Below are positions 51,882-60,684 of a stretch of DNA of 64,000 nucleotides, piece after piece (positions within the stretch are counted from its first letter, which is position 1; each line of letters starts with the position of its first letter). The position numbers and the translations under genes are program-made. Origin of the DNA: Domibacillus sp. PGB-M46. GTDB taxonomy: Bacteria; Bacillota; Bacilli; Bacillales; Domibacillaceae. The notes beneath the pieces were generated by a model, which saw only the letters and a program-made list of their open reading frames with translations, did no database searches and was not told where the DNA came from. The DNA lies in the NCBI RefSeq assembly GCF_022668875.1, contig NZ_JAKGCR010000019.1, forward strand, positions 1 to 64,000, in the 5' to 3' direction.

Positions 51882-53228
51882 ATGAATAATAAATATTTAA
51901 TTTTATTTACTGTTGTTATCGGCGCTTTTGTTGGAAATTTAGAAGCTGCATTGCCAAATACTGCAGTGAGTGTTATCACTCAAAGTCTTGGAACTTCTGT
52001 AGAGATTTCCACTTGGATTCTTACAATATACACACTATTGTTTGCGACATTCATGCCACTCTCTAGCAAAATTGGCGGGATAATCGGTAACCGCAAACTG
52101 TATATATGGAGTTTAGCGCTCTTTTCAGTTTTTTCTATTTTATGCGGACTTACATATAACTTAACATGGCTTATTATATTTAGAGCTTTTCAAGGGATTT
52201 CCATTTCTGCTTGTCTTCCATGTGCGATGGTCATTATTTCTCAACACTTTCCTGCAAAAGAACGAGGAAAAGCGATGGGGATTTTAGGGATGGTTGTAGC
52301 CAGTTCAACAGCAATAGGTGCGCCTTTAGGGGGCATTCTGACTGACTATTTAGGCTGGCATTCAATCTTTTATATTGTTGCTCCTGTTTCTATTCTGGGT
52401 TTCCTTTTTAGTTTGTACGTTATACCGAAAGATGAAGAACTTACAAGGAATAAAGCGTCCTTCGATCTAAAAGGAGCTATTTACTTTTCGGCATTTACAA
52501 TCTTTTTAATGCTCCTTATCTCAAATGCAGGCAAGTATGGAATTTTTTCCATATCTAATGGTATTTTGGCATTGTTATGTATTGTAACCTTTGCTGCTTT
52601 TATTTTCACAGAAAAACGAGTAGATGCTCCTTTCATACCCTTGCAGTTGTTTCAAAATGTTTCTTTTAATAGCACTTCCATAAGTAGGGCGTTACAGATG
52701 GCAATGTTATATGGTTCATTATTTTTAATTCCTTTATATTGGAGTAAATTGTATAGCTTAAGTCCAAAAGAAACAGGTTTGGCGTTATTTTTACTTCCAA
52801 TTACTATGATGATTGTTTCTCCAATTGTAGGTAGTTTTATTGACCGGCTCGGGAGCAAAATTTTCATGATACTTGGAATGTCTTTTACATCTCTAGGTTC
52901 TCTTGGATTGGTATTAATACCGGGATCAATTTGGAGTATAAATATGACAATTAATCTTATTCTGTTAGGGATTGGATTTGCCATGATGCAGTCATCATCA
53001 ATGGCTGCGGTGACAATGGTGTTACCAAAAAACTTGTTAAATGTCGGAGTGGGAATTTTTAATATGTTAACTTTTACTGGAGGAACTATTGGACTATCTG
53101 TCTTAAGTTCTCTAGTTGAGTATATTCACTTTAAAGGGGTTTTCTTAATTATGCTGGTTGCCGGTTTATTAGGGGCTATGCTTTCATTAAAAGTTAAAGT
53201 TTCCTCTAAAGCCGAATCTCACGCTTAA
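51882..53228 (+). CDS. MFS multidrug transporter (DHA2/EmrB-like)
   Basis: This 448-residue membrane protein of about 14 helices starts GAFVGNLEAALPNTAVSVITQSL, the typical D/E-containing helix 1 of DHA2 pumps. It has motif C-like GMVVASSTAIGAPLGGILTDYLGWHSIF. RBS AAGTAGG before ATG 51882. It forms a two-gene resistance-type unit with the MarR protein. Confidence 0.9.
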   Translation: MNNKYLILFTVVIGAFVGNLEAALPNTAVSVITQSLGTSVEISTWILTIYTLLFATFMPLSSKIGGIIGNRKLYIWSLALFSVFSILCGLTYNLTWLIIFRAFQGISISACLPCAMVIISQHFPAKERGKAMGILGMVVASSTAIGAPLGGILTDYLGWHSIFYIVAPVSILGFLFSLYVIPKDEELTRNKASFDLKGAIYFSAFTIFLMLLISNAGKYGIFSISNGILALLCIVTFAAFIFTEKRVDAPFIPLQLFQNVSFNSTSISRALQMAMLYGSLFLIPLYWSKLYSLSPKETGLALFLLPITMMIVSPIVGSFIDRLGSKIFMILGMSFTSLGSLGLVLIPGSIWSINMTINLILLGIGFAMMQSSSMAAVTMVLPKNLLNVGVGIFNMLTFTGGTIGLSVLSSLVEYIHFKGVFLIMLVAGLLGAMLSLKVKVSSKAESHA

Positions 53229-53289
53229 TGTCTTTGCTTAACGAGCTGATTCTCAAAATAGTCGTTTCCCTTTTTTATTCCCTTACAAG

Positions 53290-53393
53290 ATTGTGAAAAA
53301 TTACACTTGAACTATCGGGGGCAAGAGTTTAAGAACCGGCTGGAACAGCAGAGCCGGTCTTTTTTCTTCCTCAACTAAAAAAGTAGTTTAATC
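53290..53393 (+). repeat. E repeat copy 16
   Basis: GTGAAAAATTACACTTGAAC, TATCGGGGGC left arm, CCGGCT/AGCCGG hairpin with an altered loop, right dyad CTCAACTAAAAAAGTAGTTT. Confidence 0.85.
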
Positions 53394-53484
53394 AATAAGA
53401 TATAGTTATGAGTTTTAATTGATAATTCATAATTCCACTTATGTATCCTATTTGATATGTTAAAGAAAAGAAAGGGGAATGATC

Positions 53485-54228
53485 ATGAGAATGTTTGATG
53501 CACACTTCCATATTATTGATTTTAATTTTCCGATTATCGAAAACCAGGGATATACACCACCGAGCTATGTGGTAACAGATTATCAAAATGAAACTGCTGA
53601 TTTGAATGTATTAGGCGGGGCGATTGTGTCTGGGTCTTTTCAAGGATTTGACCAGGAATACTTATTAAAGGCACTTAAACAAATGGGTCCAGCATTTTGC
53701 GGTGTGACGCAATTGCCCTTTACCGTGACGGATGATGAAATTGTAAGCTTACATCACAATGGGGTAAGAGCATTGCGATTTAATATCAAACGAGGCGGTT
53801 CAGAGGATTTATCAAAGCTCGATTACTTTGCAAGAAGAGTTTATGATTTGGCCGGGTGGCATAGTGAACTTTATATTGATGCAAAAGAGTTGCCTGAAAT
53901 TGCATCGACGATTGAAAAATTACCTGCTGTTTCAATTGACCATTTAGGATTGTCCGAAGAAGGACTAACGCATTTGTTAAAATTAGTGGATAAAGGTATA
54001 CATGTAAAAGCAACAGGTTTTGGGCGTGTGGAACTCAACGTTGAAAACGCTTTAAAATCCATATACGAAACAAATCCTGATGCACTTATGTTTGGTACAG
54101 ATTTGCCGTCAACAAGAGCGAAAAGACCTTTTGAATATGAAGATATTGAATTGATTCAGCATCTGTTTGATGAAAAAGCTGCTGATAAAATCTTGTATAC
54201 AAACGCTTTAAAATGGTATTTTAAATAA
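53485..54228 (+). CDS. Amidohydrolase-family metal hydrolase
   Basis: This 247-residue TIM-barrel protein of the amidohydrolase_2 type has N-terminal metal motif FDAHFHII (H-x-H), AVSIDHLGL, and the catalytic Asp in FGTDLPST near residue 205. It resembles small lactonase/decarboxylase members. AAAGGGGA suits ATG 53485 better than 53479. Sole gene between E copies 16 and 17. Confidence 0.85.
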   Translation: MRMFDAHFHIIDFNFPIIENQGYTPPSYVVTDYQNETADLNVLGGAIVSGSFQGFDQEYLLKALKQMGPAFCGVTQLPFTVTDDEIVSLHHNGVRALRFNIKRGGSEDLSKLDYFARRVYDLAGWHSELYIDAKELPEIASTIEKLPAVSIDHLGLSEEGLTHLLKLVDKGIHVKATGFGRVELNVENALKSIYETNPDALMFGTDLPSTRAKRPFEYEDIELIQHLFDEKAADKILYTNALKWYFK

Positions 54229-54275
54229 TTCAGTTCCCATTAGATTAAGAATGAAATACTAAAGTGTTTGAGTAC

Positions 54276-54325
54276 GCACACTTAGACTAATGGGGCTTTT
54301 GTTTAATATCTCGACTGTCTAATGG
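54276..54325 (+). repeat. E repeat copy 17 (left part)
   Basis: CACACTTAGACTAATGGGGC then TTTTGTTTAATATCTCGACTG; the hairpin is truncated and the right dyad is missing. Confidence 0.65.
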
Positions 54326-54365
54326 AACAAAAACTTATCGTGGTTACATTGGAGGGGAGATTCTA

Positions 54366-54830
54366 ATGAATATAAATCAAGTTACATTTAGGGAAGCAAC
54401 AATACAAGACCTCGACAGGATTGTGTATATGCTTTCAGATGATGTTTTAGGAAGCAAAAGAGAGCTTTATAAACAGCCTTTGCCAGAAAGCTACTTAAAA
54501 GCATTTCAATCTATTAATTCTGACCCAAACAATGAATTGATTGTGGCTTGTTATGGTGAAGAGGTAGTAGGTGTTCAACAGATTACGTTTGCTCCATACA
54601 TTACTCATCAAGGAGGATGGAGAGCCACAATTGAAGGTGTTCGTACTGCATCTTTAGTACGTGGGAAAGGTGTAGGATCTATGTTAATTAGATGGGCAAT
54701 TCAACGTGCCAAAGAGCGTGGATGTCATATGGTTCAACTAACAACAGATAAAAAGAGGCCCGAAGCACTTCAGTTCTATGAAAAGTTAGGTTTTAAGGCA
54801 TCGCATGAAGGATTAAAATTACACCTTTAG
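54366..54830 (+). CDS. GNAT N-acetyltransferase
   Basis: This 154-residue protein has acetyl-CoA loop VRGKGVGSMLIRWAIQRAKERGC and RPEALQFYEKLGFKASHEGLKL, the usual GNAT ends. GGAGGGGA lies 7 bases before ATG 54366. Substrate unknown. Confidence 0.92.
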   Translation: MNINQVTFREATIQDLDRIVYMLSDDVLGSKRELYKQPLPESYLKAFQSINSDPNNELIVACYGEEVVGVQQITFAPYITHQGGWRATIEGVRTASLVRGKGVGSMLIRWAIQRAKERGCHMVQLTTDKKRPEALQFYEKLGFKASHEGLKLHL

Positions 54831-54841
54831 AAGAAATGGTT

Positions 54842-54929
54842 ATTGAACTAACGGGGGCTTGAGGTGAAAAATGGGGGTAGCTGCGGCACCTCCTTTTCTT
54901 ATTGAACAAACGGTGCAGGATAGTTCAAC
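54842..54929 (+). repeat. E repeat copy 18
   Basis: TTGAACTAACGGGGGC left arm, GGGGGTAGC/GCACCTCC hairpin, right dyad TTGAACAAACGGTGCAGG then ATAGTTCAAC. Confidence 0.88.
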
Positions 54930-54975
54930 AAGAATTAGGTATAATAGGGCTACAAAAAATTTAGGGAGTAGACTT

Positions 54976-55224
54976 ATGAAAAAAAATTATTTTGCAGTGA
55001 CGTACGAGGTTTGTGAACACAATAATATTTATTTGGATATGAACGAATATAATATAGACTCAACTAAGGACTTGGATAAACAAATAAGGGAATTGGCAAA
55101 GGTAGATGTTGCCCCTTTGGTTAAGGTTTACGAATCGGATACAAGTGATTTTAAAGATTTTAGACTGTACAAAGAATATAACTTCAAGGAATATGAGTGC
55201 GGGTGTGACGGAACTCAATTTTAA
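54976..55224 (+). CDS. Small acidic protein, 82 aa
   Basis: The frame begins MKKNYFAVTYEVCEHNN and ends YECGCDGTQF. Rich in Asp/Glu/Tyr; three Cys. No known domain. AGGGAG precedes ATG 54976; the longer open frame upstream is repeat sequence. Confidence 0.6.
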   Translation: MKKNYFAVTYEVCEHNNIYLDMNEYNIDSTKDLDKQIRELAKVDVAPLVKVYESDTSDFKDFRLYKEYNFKEYECGCDGTQF

Positions 55225-55229
55225 TATTC

Positions 55230-55315
55230 TTTAACTAACGGGGGCAAGAGTTTAAGAACCGGCTGCTGTTCAAGCCGGTCTTTTTTCTTCCTCAATTAAA
55301 GGGTAGAATAGCTCC
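55230..55315 (+). repeat. E repeat copy 19
   Basis: TTTAACTAACGGGGGC left arm, CCGGCTG...CAAGCCGG hairpin with T6, right dyad CTCAATTAAAGGGTAGAATA. Confidence 0.85.
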
Positions 55316-55343
55316 ATACGGAAACTGTATTAAAATCATTAAA

Positions 55344-55934
55344 TTAATCCTCCCAATAAAAAATAGCATCCATTATTAAATAATCTCCCGGTTCACGATA
55401 AAACGTTGGAATTTTCGCTTGAAAGGGCAAAAGTTTATTAATTCTTTCTACTTCTAAGAGTTCATAATCAAACTCTTTTAATGCTTGTTTCAATTTTTCC
55501 GCAATTGTTTGGAATTTCTCGCTTATATACAATCGTTTTGGGCCATCAAGTAAGGAACCATAAGCCCCACCAACTTCTTCATTTGTTTCGATACGAATTG
55601 TTTTATATCTGTCATCTTCGCCCATTATCGCTACAGGTGCTAAACGGCAGATGTCAATAATAATGCCTTCCGTCTTTTCCTCTCGACGACCGTACTTTTC
55701 TTCAACGACTGTCACATCTTCTTTCAGATAGCAAAAGAATTCAACAAAAGAGGCATAGCCGCTTCCAAAATGATTCCACTCAGCTTCACATATTAAATTG
55801 GGAATACGATTAATTCGATAAAATAATCGTCGTATATGAGCTTCAATTTCTTGCTCATTATCTGTATCATATGGGAACTTGTTACCAACTATTTTCCCTG
55901 CAATTAAATCTCGTAATTGTAGATTAGAAAACAT
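55344..55934 (-). CDS. Uncharacterised protein, paralogue of 32458-33075
   Basis: This 196-residue protein shares WNHFGSGYASFVEFFC, RLAPVAIMG and MDAIFYWED with the plus-strand gene at 32458. Function unknown; possibly an immunity-type protein. GGGAGGG suits ATG 55934. It is in reverse orientation between E copies 19 and 20. Confidence 0.7.
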   Translation of the reverse strand: MFSNLQLRDLIAGKIVGNKFPYDTDNEQEIEAHIRRLFYRINRIPNLICEAEWNHFGSGYASFVEFFCYLKEDVTVVEEKYGRREEKTEGIIIDICRLAPVAIMGEDDRYKTIRIETNEEVGGAYGSLLDGPKRLYISEKFQTIAEKLKQALKEFDYELLEVERINKLLPFQAKIPTFYREPGDYLIMDAIFYWED

Positions 55935-56059
55935 ATACAACCCTCCCGACCTTCCTTCACTTGTTCTTATTTCATTTAGACTATTATTTTATAAAGACGC
56001 TGAAACCCTGTTAGGCTGTCATTTTTCTTAATGGAATCGTTACGTTTGTTTCATTTAGT

Positions 56060-56147
56060 ATGAAGAGTTGCACCTAAACTAAGGGGGCTTACGTTTAAGA
56101 ATGGGAGTTGTTGCGCTTATTGAACAAACGGTGCAGATTAGTGCAAG
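56060..56147 (+). repeat. E repeat copy 20
   Basis: ATGAAGAGTTGCACCTAAAC, TAAGGGGGC left arm, a degraded hairpin, right dyad TTGAACAAACGGTGCAGATT. Confidence 0.8.
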
Positions 56148-56155
56148 ACACTTTT

Positions 56156-57025
56156 TCATTCCCTGTTCCTATATGATAAATATTCTAAAAATCTCTTGGA
56201 CGCAAGAGAAAGTGATTTTTGCTCTCTCATAGCAATACCAATATTTCTAAAAGCAGGAATTTCAAGCTCTTTCGCTATAATTTTGTGAGGAATACGCTGT
56301 AAAATCAATTCCGGTAATATACTGATTCCTAGCCCGTTTTCCACCATAGACATAATGGCATAGTCATCCCATGTTGTAAAATTAACTTGCGGTGAAATAC
56401 GATGCTTCTCAAAAATTTCAGAGATTTCTGCTTTTGCTCCCTTTTCTAATAGCATAAACGGACTGTTCAGTAAGTCGTTGATTGGAAACTTTTCGCAATT
56501 AGCAAGCGGGTGATTTTGCGGAATTACTACCAGCAAACGGTCTTGCTCCAAAAAGATCGTTTCTAGTTCTGCTTTTGACGGCAGCCGCACAAATCCGAAG
56601 TCAACACGACCATTTAGAATCCAGCTTTCAATTTCTGTATAATCACCAAGCAGAAGTTCAAAATCTATCTTTGGGTAATCCTTCTTAAAAATTCTAATAA
56701 TGTTAGGGAGCCAATGGGTTGCTACGCTGGAAAATGTCCCAATACGAATCATCCCAGACTGCATATCGTGTAAGTCTTCGATCTGCGTCATTAAGATTTC
56801 ATGCTCATTACAGATTCGCTTTAATTGGGGCAGTAACTTTAAGCCATCCGAGGTTAAACTGATACCGGCACGTCCTCTTTCGAAAAGGAAAACCCTCCAT
56901 TCCGTTTCTAAATCGTTAATCATACGGCTGATCCCAGACTGTGTATAGTCCAATGCTTCGGCAGCTTTTGTAAAGCTGCCAAATTCTGCTACTTTGACAA
57001 ATGCCATATATTTTTGGATATTCAT
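56156..57025 (-). CDS. LysR-family regulator
   Basis: This 289-residue protein has HTH FVKVAEFGSFTKAAEALDYTQSGISRMINDLE (about 9-40) and a periplasmic-binding-like effector domain. It is divergent from the EamA transporter with a 240-bp gap and probably controls it. AAGGGGC (weak) precedes ATG 57025. Confidence 0.9.
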   Translation of the reverse strand: MNIQKYMAFVKVAEFGSFTKAAEALDYTQSGISRMINDLETEWRVFLFERGRAGISLTSDGLKLLPQLKRICNEHEILMTQIEDLHDMQSGMIRIGTFSSVATHWLPNIIRIFKKDYPKIDFELLLGDYTEIESWILNGRVDFGFVRLPSKAELETIFLEQDRLLVVIPQNHPLANCEKFPINDLLNSPFMLLEKGAKAEISEIFEKHRISPQVNFTTWDDYAIMSMVENGLGISILPELILQRIPHKIIAKELEIPAFRNIGIAMREQKSLSLASKRFLEYLSYRNRE

Positions 57026-57152
57026 ATCTCTTGCCCCTTACATCTGATTTCACCATACACATCATGAGAAATATTCGTTTTTGTAATACTTGTAAACATG
57101 ATATGTTTTTACTATTAAAAATTCAAGTTAGGAAAGGAAAAGGTATGTAAAG

Positions 57153-57269
57153 ATGTTTTTTGTGAGTGAGATTATGGAAAAAGTACCAGACAGCTATAAG
57201 TCTCCGATACAAGAAAGGGTCTACGCAAAGCACATTCCGACTGTGATTGAAATGAGGAGTAGACGATGA
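57153..57269 (+). CDS. Small ORF coupled to the EamA gene, 38 aa
   Basis: ATG 57153 follows GGAAAAGG and encodes MFFVSEIMEKVPDSYKSPIQ plus 18 more residues. Its TGA (57267) overlaps the EamA ATG (57266) as ATGA. It could be a leader cistron or a gene remnant. Confidence 0.35.
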   Translation: MFFVSEIMEKVPDSYKSPIQERVYAKHIPTVIEMRSRR

Positions 57270-58159
57270 AATCTAAAATTCAGTTTATATTATCAATGAT
57301 TATTTTCGGTACAATTGGTTTAGTTGTTCGATACATTGATCTATCATCGAGCGAAAGAGCTTTACTAAGCAGTTTTCTAGGATGCTTATTTTTACTGCTA
57401 ATATTCTTCATGATTAAGAAAAAAATATCATGGAATTTAGTTAAATCTAATGCTTTATTTTTGATTCTTTCAGGTATTGCATTGGGAGGAAATTGGATTT
57501 TTCTTTATCAATCGTATGACCATACGACAATTGCCAATGCAACGCTAGGTTATTACTTTGCACCTGTGTTTGTGATGATTCTTTCTCCCTTTGTACTTCG
57601 GGAACAATTATCCATTAAAAAAATTGTGTGTATTGGTGTAGCGATCATAAGTATGTTAATGATTGTAGGAGAAGGCATGAGTGCATCCAGATCAGATGAT
57701 ATACTTGGACTTTCCTTTGGATTAATCGCAGCTGCATTTTATGCTGCTTTATTGCTTTTAAATAAATTTATTAAAGGTATGGGAAAGTTAGAGCTGACCA
57801 TCATTCAGCTTGGAATAACCACTTTACTTCTAATGCCATATGTTTTCCTTACTGAAGGCTTTGGTATCTTTGAAGTATCAAGTTCTTCCATTCCTTTTAT
57901 TTTAATTTTAGGGATCATCAATACAGGGATTGGATTTTGGTTATTTTTCTCCGGTATGGAAAAATTAAAAGGACAGAGTATAGCTATGCTAAGTTATGTA
58001 GATCCATTTGTAGCTATATTGATCTCTGTACTTATCCTGCAAGAACAAATGACAATTGTTCAAATGCTTGGTGGTGTATTGCTATTAGGCGCTACATTTG
58101 TTAGTGAAATTAGATCAGTCAACTTTTCAAAAAGATTAATGAAAACACCAGCTGAATAA
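57266..58159 (+). CDS. EamA/DMT-family transporter
   Basis: This 297-residue protein has ten hydrophobic helices in two EamA repeats (GTIGLVVRYIDLSSSERALLSSFLGC; then GLSFGLIAAAFYAALLLLNKFI). It likely exports an amino acid or other metabolite. GAGGAGTAG precedes ATG 57266. LysR is divergent. Confidence 0.9.
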   Translation: MKSKIQFILSMIIFGTIGLVVRYIDLSSSERALLSSFLGCLFLLLIFFMIKKKISWNLVKSNALFLILSGIALGGNWIFLYQSYDHTTIANATLGYYFAPVFVMILSPFVLREQLSIKKIVCIGVAIISMLMIVGEGMSASRSDDILGLSFGLIAAAFYAALLLLNKFIKGMGKLELTIIQLGITTLLLMPYVFLTEGFGIFEVSSSSIPFILILGIINTGIGFWLFFSGMEKLKGQSIAMLSYVDPFVAILISVLILQEQMTIVQMLGGVLLLGATFVSEIRSVNFSKRLMKTPAE

Positions 58160-58169
58160 CGTTAAAAAC

Positions 58170-58193
58170 AGTGGGAAGCATTCGTTTCCCACT
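58170..58193 (+). terminator. Hairpin after the EamA gene
   Basis: AGTGGGAA pairs with TTCCCACT (with one further T), directly before E copy 21; no T-run, so weak. Confidence 0.4.
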
Positions 58194-58294
58194 ATGTGAA
58201 GAATTGTACTTAAAGTAATGGGGGCTTATATTTAAGAACGGAAGATGCTGCGGCATCTCTTTTTTATTAAATTAAAGGGGCAGTTTAGTTAAAG
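58194..58294 (+). repeat. E repeat copy 21
   Basis: TGTGAAGAATTGTACTTAAA, GTAATGGGGGC left arm, GATGCTGCGGCATC hairpin with T6, right arm GGGGCAGTTTAGTTAAAG. Confidence 0.88.
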
Positions 58295-58350
58295 AAAACC
58301 TATCTAATCATTCATTTTTAGGTGATTCGCTAATAAACTTTTTAAAATTA

Positions 58351-58393
58351 TATAAAAAAATCTATGCATTGATTTTTTGTATAAAAAAATCTA
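58351..58393 (+). promoter_or_regulatory. Direct repeats upstream of the YheO-type regulator
   Basis: TATAAAAAAATCTA occurs at 58351-58364 and again at 58380-58393, 29 bp apart. Related copies lie before the PLP-enzyme gene (59487 and 59506). They are candidate operators for the downstream regulator. Confidence 0.6.
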
Positions 58394-58429
58394 TAATTGA
58401 ATAGAATTTAAAAAATGAGGTAGTTATAC

Positions 58430-59080
58430 ATGGAAGAAATTAAGAAAGTATTAGAGAGTTTTATCCCTATAGCAAAATCCACTGCAAAAATGTTTGGACC
58501 AAACTGTGAAGTCGTTATTCATGATTTGATGAACCCTCAGGCATCTGTAATGTTTACAGTAAATAACCATGTTACAGGAAGAGAAATCGGTCAATCATTT
58601 GATCACCTGGTGAAGACTGTATTACAATCAGAAGATTTTAAAGAAGATTATCTTGCAGGTTATACATTTGTAACAGAAGATAACCGTACTATTCGTTCTT
58701 CGACTTCATTAATACGTGATTCCAAGCAAAAAGTGATTGGTGCTTTCTGCATAAATTTTGATGTTGAAGCACTGAATCAAATGCAACAATTTATGAATAA
58801 TTTTCTTTCTACACCAGTTGAAGTTCAAGAGAATAAAACAAAATCAAATGATGATATTGAAAATGTTGAAGGAATAGTGGATCAATTGATTCAACAAATC
58901 ATTCAAAACAGTGTTCATCCAGTCATGAAACGCCATGAAAAGATTGAATTAATAAGATTTATGGACGAAAAAGGCATTTTTTTAATGAAAGGTTCTGTTG
59001 AGAAGGTCGCATCTTTGTTAGGCATTTCCAAAGTAACAGTTTATAGTTATTTGGATGAAATCAAAAATAAATCAAGTTAA
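58430..59080 (+). CDS. YheO-like PAS/HTH transcriptional regulator
   Basis: This 216-residue protein has an N-terminal YheO PAS-like domain (FGPNCEVVIHDLMNPQASV to VIGAFCINFDVEAL, about 22-112) and a C-terminal HTH_22 domain (FLMKGSVEKVASLLGISKVTVYSYLDEI, about 184-211). It probably senses an amino acid-type ligand and controls this RidA-PLP enzyme-asparaginase operon. RBS GAGGTAG. Confidence 0.9.
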   Translation: MEEIKKVLESFIPIAKSTAKMFGPNCEVVIHDLMNPQASVMFTVNNHVTGREIGQSFDHLVKTVLQSEDFKEDYLAGYTFVTEDNRTIRSSTSLIRDSKQKVIGAFCINFDVEALNQMQQFMNNFLSTPVEVQENKTKSNDDIENVEGIVDQLIQQIIQNSVHPVMKRHEKIELIRFMDEKGIFLMKGSVEKVASLLGISKVTVYSYLDEIKNKSS

Positions 59081-59090
59081 GGAGAATCAA

Positions 59091-59465
59091 ATGAAAAGCA
59101 TTTTTGAAGTAGGAAATTTAAAATCAAATGGACACTATGCATTAGCAACAGTTCATCAGAACACTGTCTATGTATCAGGGCAATTTGCCATTAGTCCAGA
59201 AACCTGTGAAAAGAAATTTGGCACCATCGAAGAAGAAACACTACAAGCCCTTAAGAATGTGGAAATGATTGTAGAAGCAGCTGGAAGTAAAAAAGAACAG
59301 ATTTTGCGTATGACATTGTATATTCCGGATGTGAAATTATGGGATAAAGTAGATGCTGTTTATAAGGAATTTTTCGGTGAACATAAACCAGCTCGTGCCG
59401 TTGTACCAACTAATGAATTACATTTTGGATTCAAAATTGAAATTGATGCCATTGCATATATTTAG
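59091..59465 (+). CDS. RidA-family enamine/imine deaminase
   Basis: This 124-residue RidA/YjgF protein has GQFAISPET, ALKNVEMIVEAAGS and the Arg in HKPARAVV (substrate carboxylate binding). It hydrolyses reactive 2-aminoacrylate-type enamines released by PLP dehydratases. AAGGAG precedes ATG 59091, 10 bases after the regulator's stop. The PLP enzyme encoded next may be its source of enamine. Confidence 0.92.
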   Translation: MKSIFEVGNLKSNGHYALATVHQNTVYVSGQFAISPETCEKKFGTIEEETLQALKNVEMIVEAAGSKKEQILRMTLYIPDVKLWDKVDAVYKEFFGEHKPARAVVPTNELHFGFKIEIDAIAYI

Positions 59466-59486
59466 TATATTTTTTTAAATATTTCG

Positions 59487-59519
59487 TATAAAAAAGTCTA
59501 ATTTATATAAAAAAATATT
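59487..59519 (+). promoter_or_regulatory. Second pair of TATAAAAAA repeats
   Basis: TATAAAAAAGTCTA (59487-59500) and TATAAAAAAATATT (59506-59519), 19 bp apart, immediately before the PLP-enzyme ribosome-binding site. They match the pair before the regulator and may allow internal control. Confidence 0.5.
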
Positions 59520-59534
59520 TAGAAGGATTGATAA

Positions 59535-60641
59535 ATGATGGAACAATTTATTTGTAACAGTTGTGGCAAAAAGCATGATATTACACCAACTTTATGGAAA
59601 TGTGAATGTGGCGGAGTATTAAACATAGTAAAAGATACCCCGAAAATTGATATTGCAGCTTGGAATAACTATCCAAACTCATTATGGCGTTATTTTGAAA
59701 CCATGCCATTCGCAAAAGATTCTAAGACATGGGAATCCGTGACAATGGGTGAAGGTCAATCACCTTTAATCATTCTAGATCCTATGGAGCCAAATACGTA
59801 TGTAAAAGTTGATTACATGATGCCTACATTATCCTTTAAAGATCGAGGAGCCGCTGTTTTGATGACAAAGGCAAAAGAATTAGGGGTATCAAAAGTAATT
59901 GCTGATAGTAGTGGTAATGCAGGAACGGCAATTGCAGCTTATGCAGCACGTTGTAATATTGCCTGTGATATTTATCTAAGTGATGAAACTTCACCGAAAA
60001 AGATCGCTCAAATAAAAGCCCATGGAGCAACGATTAAAGAGATTCATGGTACAAGAGAGGACATTGCAGCTGCGGCACAAAAAGCAGTAGACGAAGAAAA
60101 AGTTTTTTACGCAAGTCACGTGTATAATCCTTATTTTTATGAAGGAACAAAAACATATGCCTATGAAATTTATGAACAATTAAATGGTACGCCTGATGCT
60201 TTAATTATTCCGGTTGGAAACGGTACGCTTCTCCTAGGTGCGTACTATGGCTTTAAAGAGTTATTTGAAAATAGATTAATTGATAAAATACCAAAAATCG
60301 TTGCCATTCAAGCGGAGAACTGTGCACCTCTTGTGAAAGCTTACCAAACCGGAGAGGAATCAGCACAACCTGTTACGAATAGAGGTACTCTAGCGGAAGG
60401 GATAGCTATTGCTGCACCAGCCCGTTCCAAACAAATTTTAGAAGCTGTACGTAATACCAATGGTACATTTATTGATATTGAAGAAGATGAAATTCTGAGT
60501 GCACGAGCTAAACTTAGTGAGAAAGGATTTTATGTGGAAGTGACATCAGCAGTAAACTATGCTGGCTACATCAAGTATAAAAAGGAACCAGAAGAAAAAA
60601 TAATCATACCTCTTTGCGGTGCAGGTATTAAGTCAAAATAA
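59535..60641 (+). CDS. Threonine synthase-like PLP enzyme
   Basis: This 368-residue fold-type II PLP enzyme has an N-terminal zinc ribbon (C7, C10, C23, C25), PLP lysine K102 in LSFKDRGA, phosphate loop SSGNAGT and VGNGTLLLGAYYGF. It resembles ThrC-like proteins, but with RidA next door a dehydratase or diaminopropionate/aspartate-related lyase is equally likely. AGAAGG precedes ATG 59535. Operon with asparaginase suggests Asn/Asp-derived substrates. Confidence 0.82.
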   Translation: MMEQFICNSCGKKHDITPTLWKCECGGVLNIVKDTPKIDIAAWNNYPNSLWRYFETMPFAKDSKTWESVTMGEGQSPLIILDPMEPNTYVKVDYMMPTLSFKDRGAAVLMTKAKELGVSKVIADSSGNAGTAIAAYAARCNIACDIYLSDETSPKKIAQIKAHGATIKEIHGTREDIAAAAQKAVDEEKVFYASHVYNPYFYEGTKTYAYEIYEQLNGTPDALIIPVGNGTLLLGAYYGFKELFENRLIDKIPKIVAIQAENCAPLVKAYQTGEESAQPVTNRGTLAEGIAIAAPARSKQILEAVRNTNGTFIDIEEDEILSARAKLSEKGFYVEVTSAVNYAGYIKYKKEPEEKIIIPLCGAGIKSK

Positions 60642-60684
60642 ACCCAGAAGGCCAGCTAGGTGAAAAAGATATAGGAGAGCTAAC

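Noticed and set aside
54871-54975. N-terminal extension of the 82-residue ORF
   Set aside because: The extension is E repeat sequence including its terminator.
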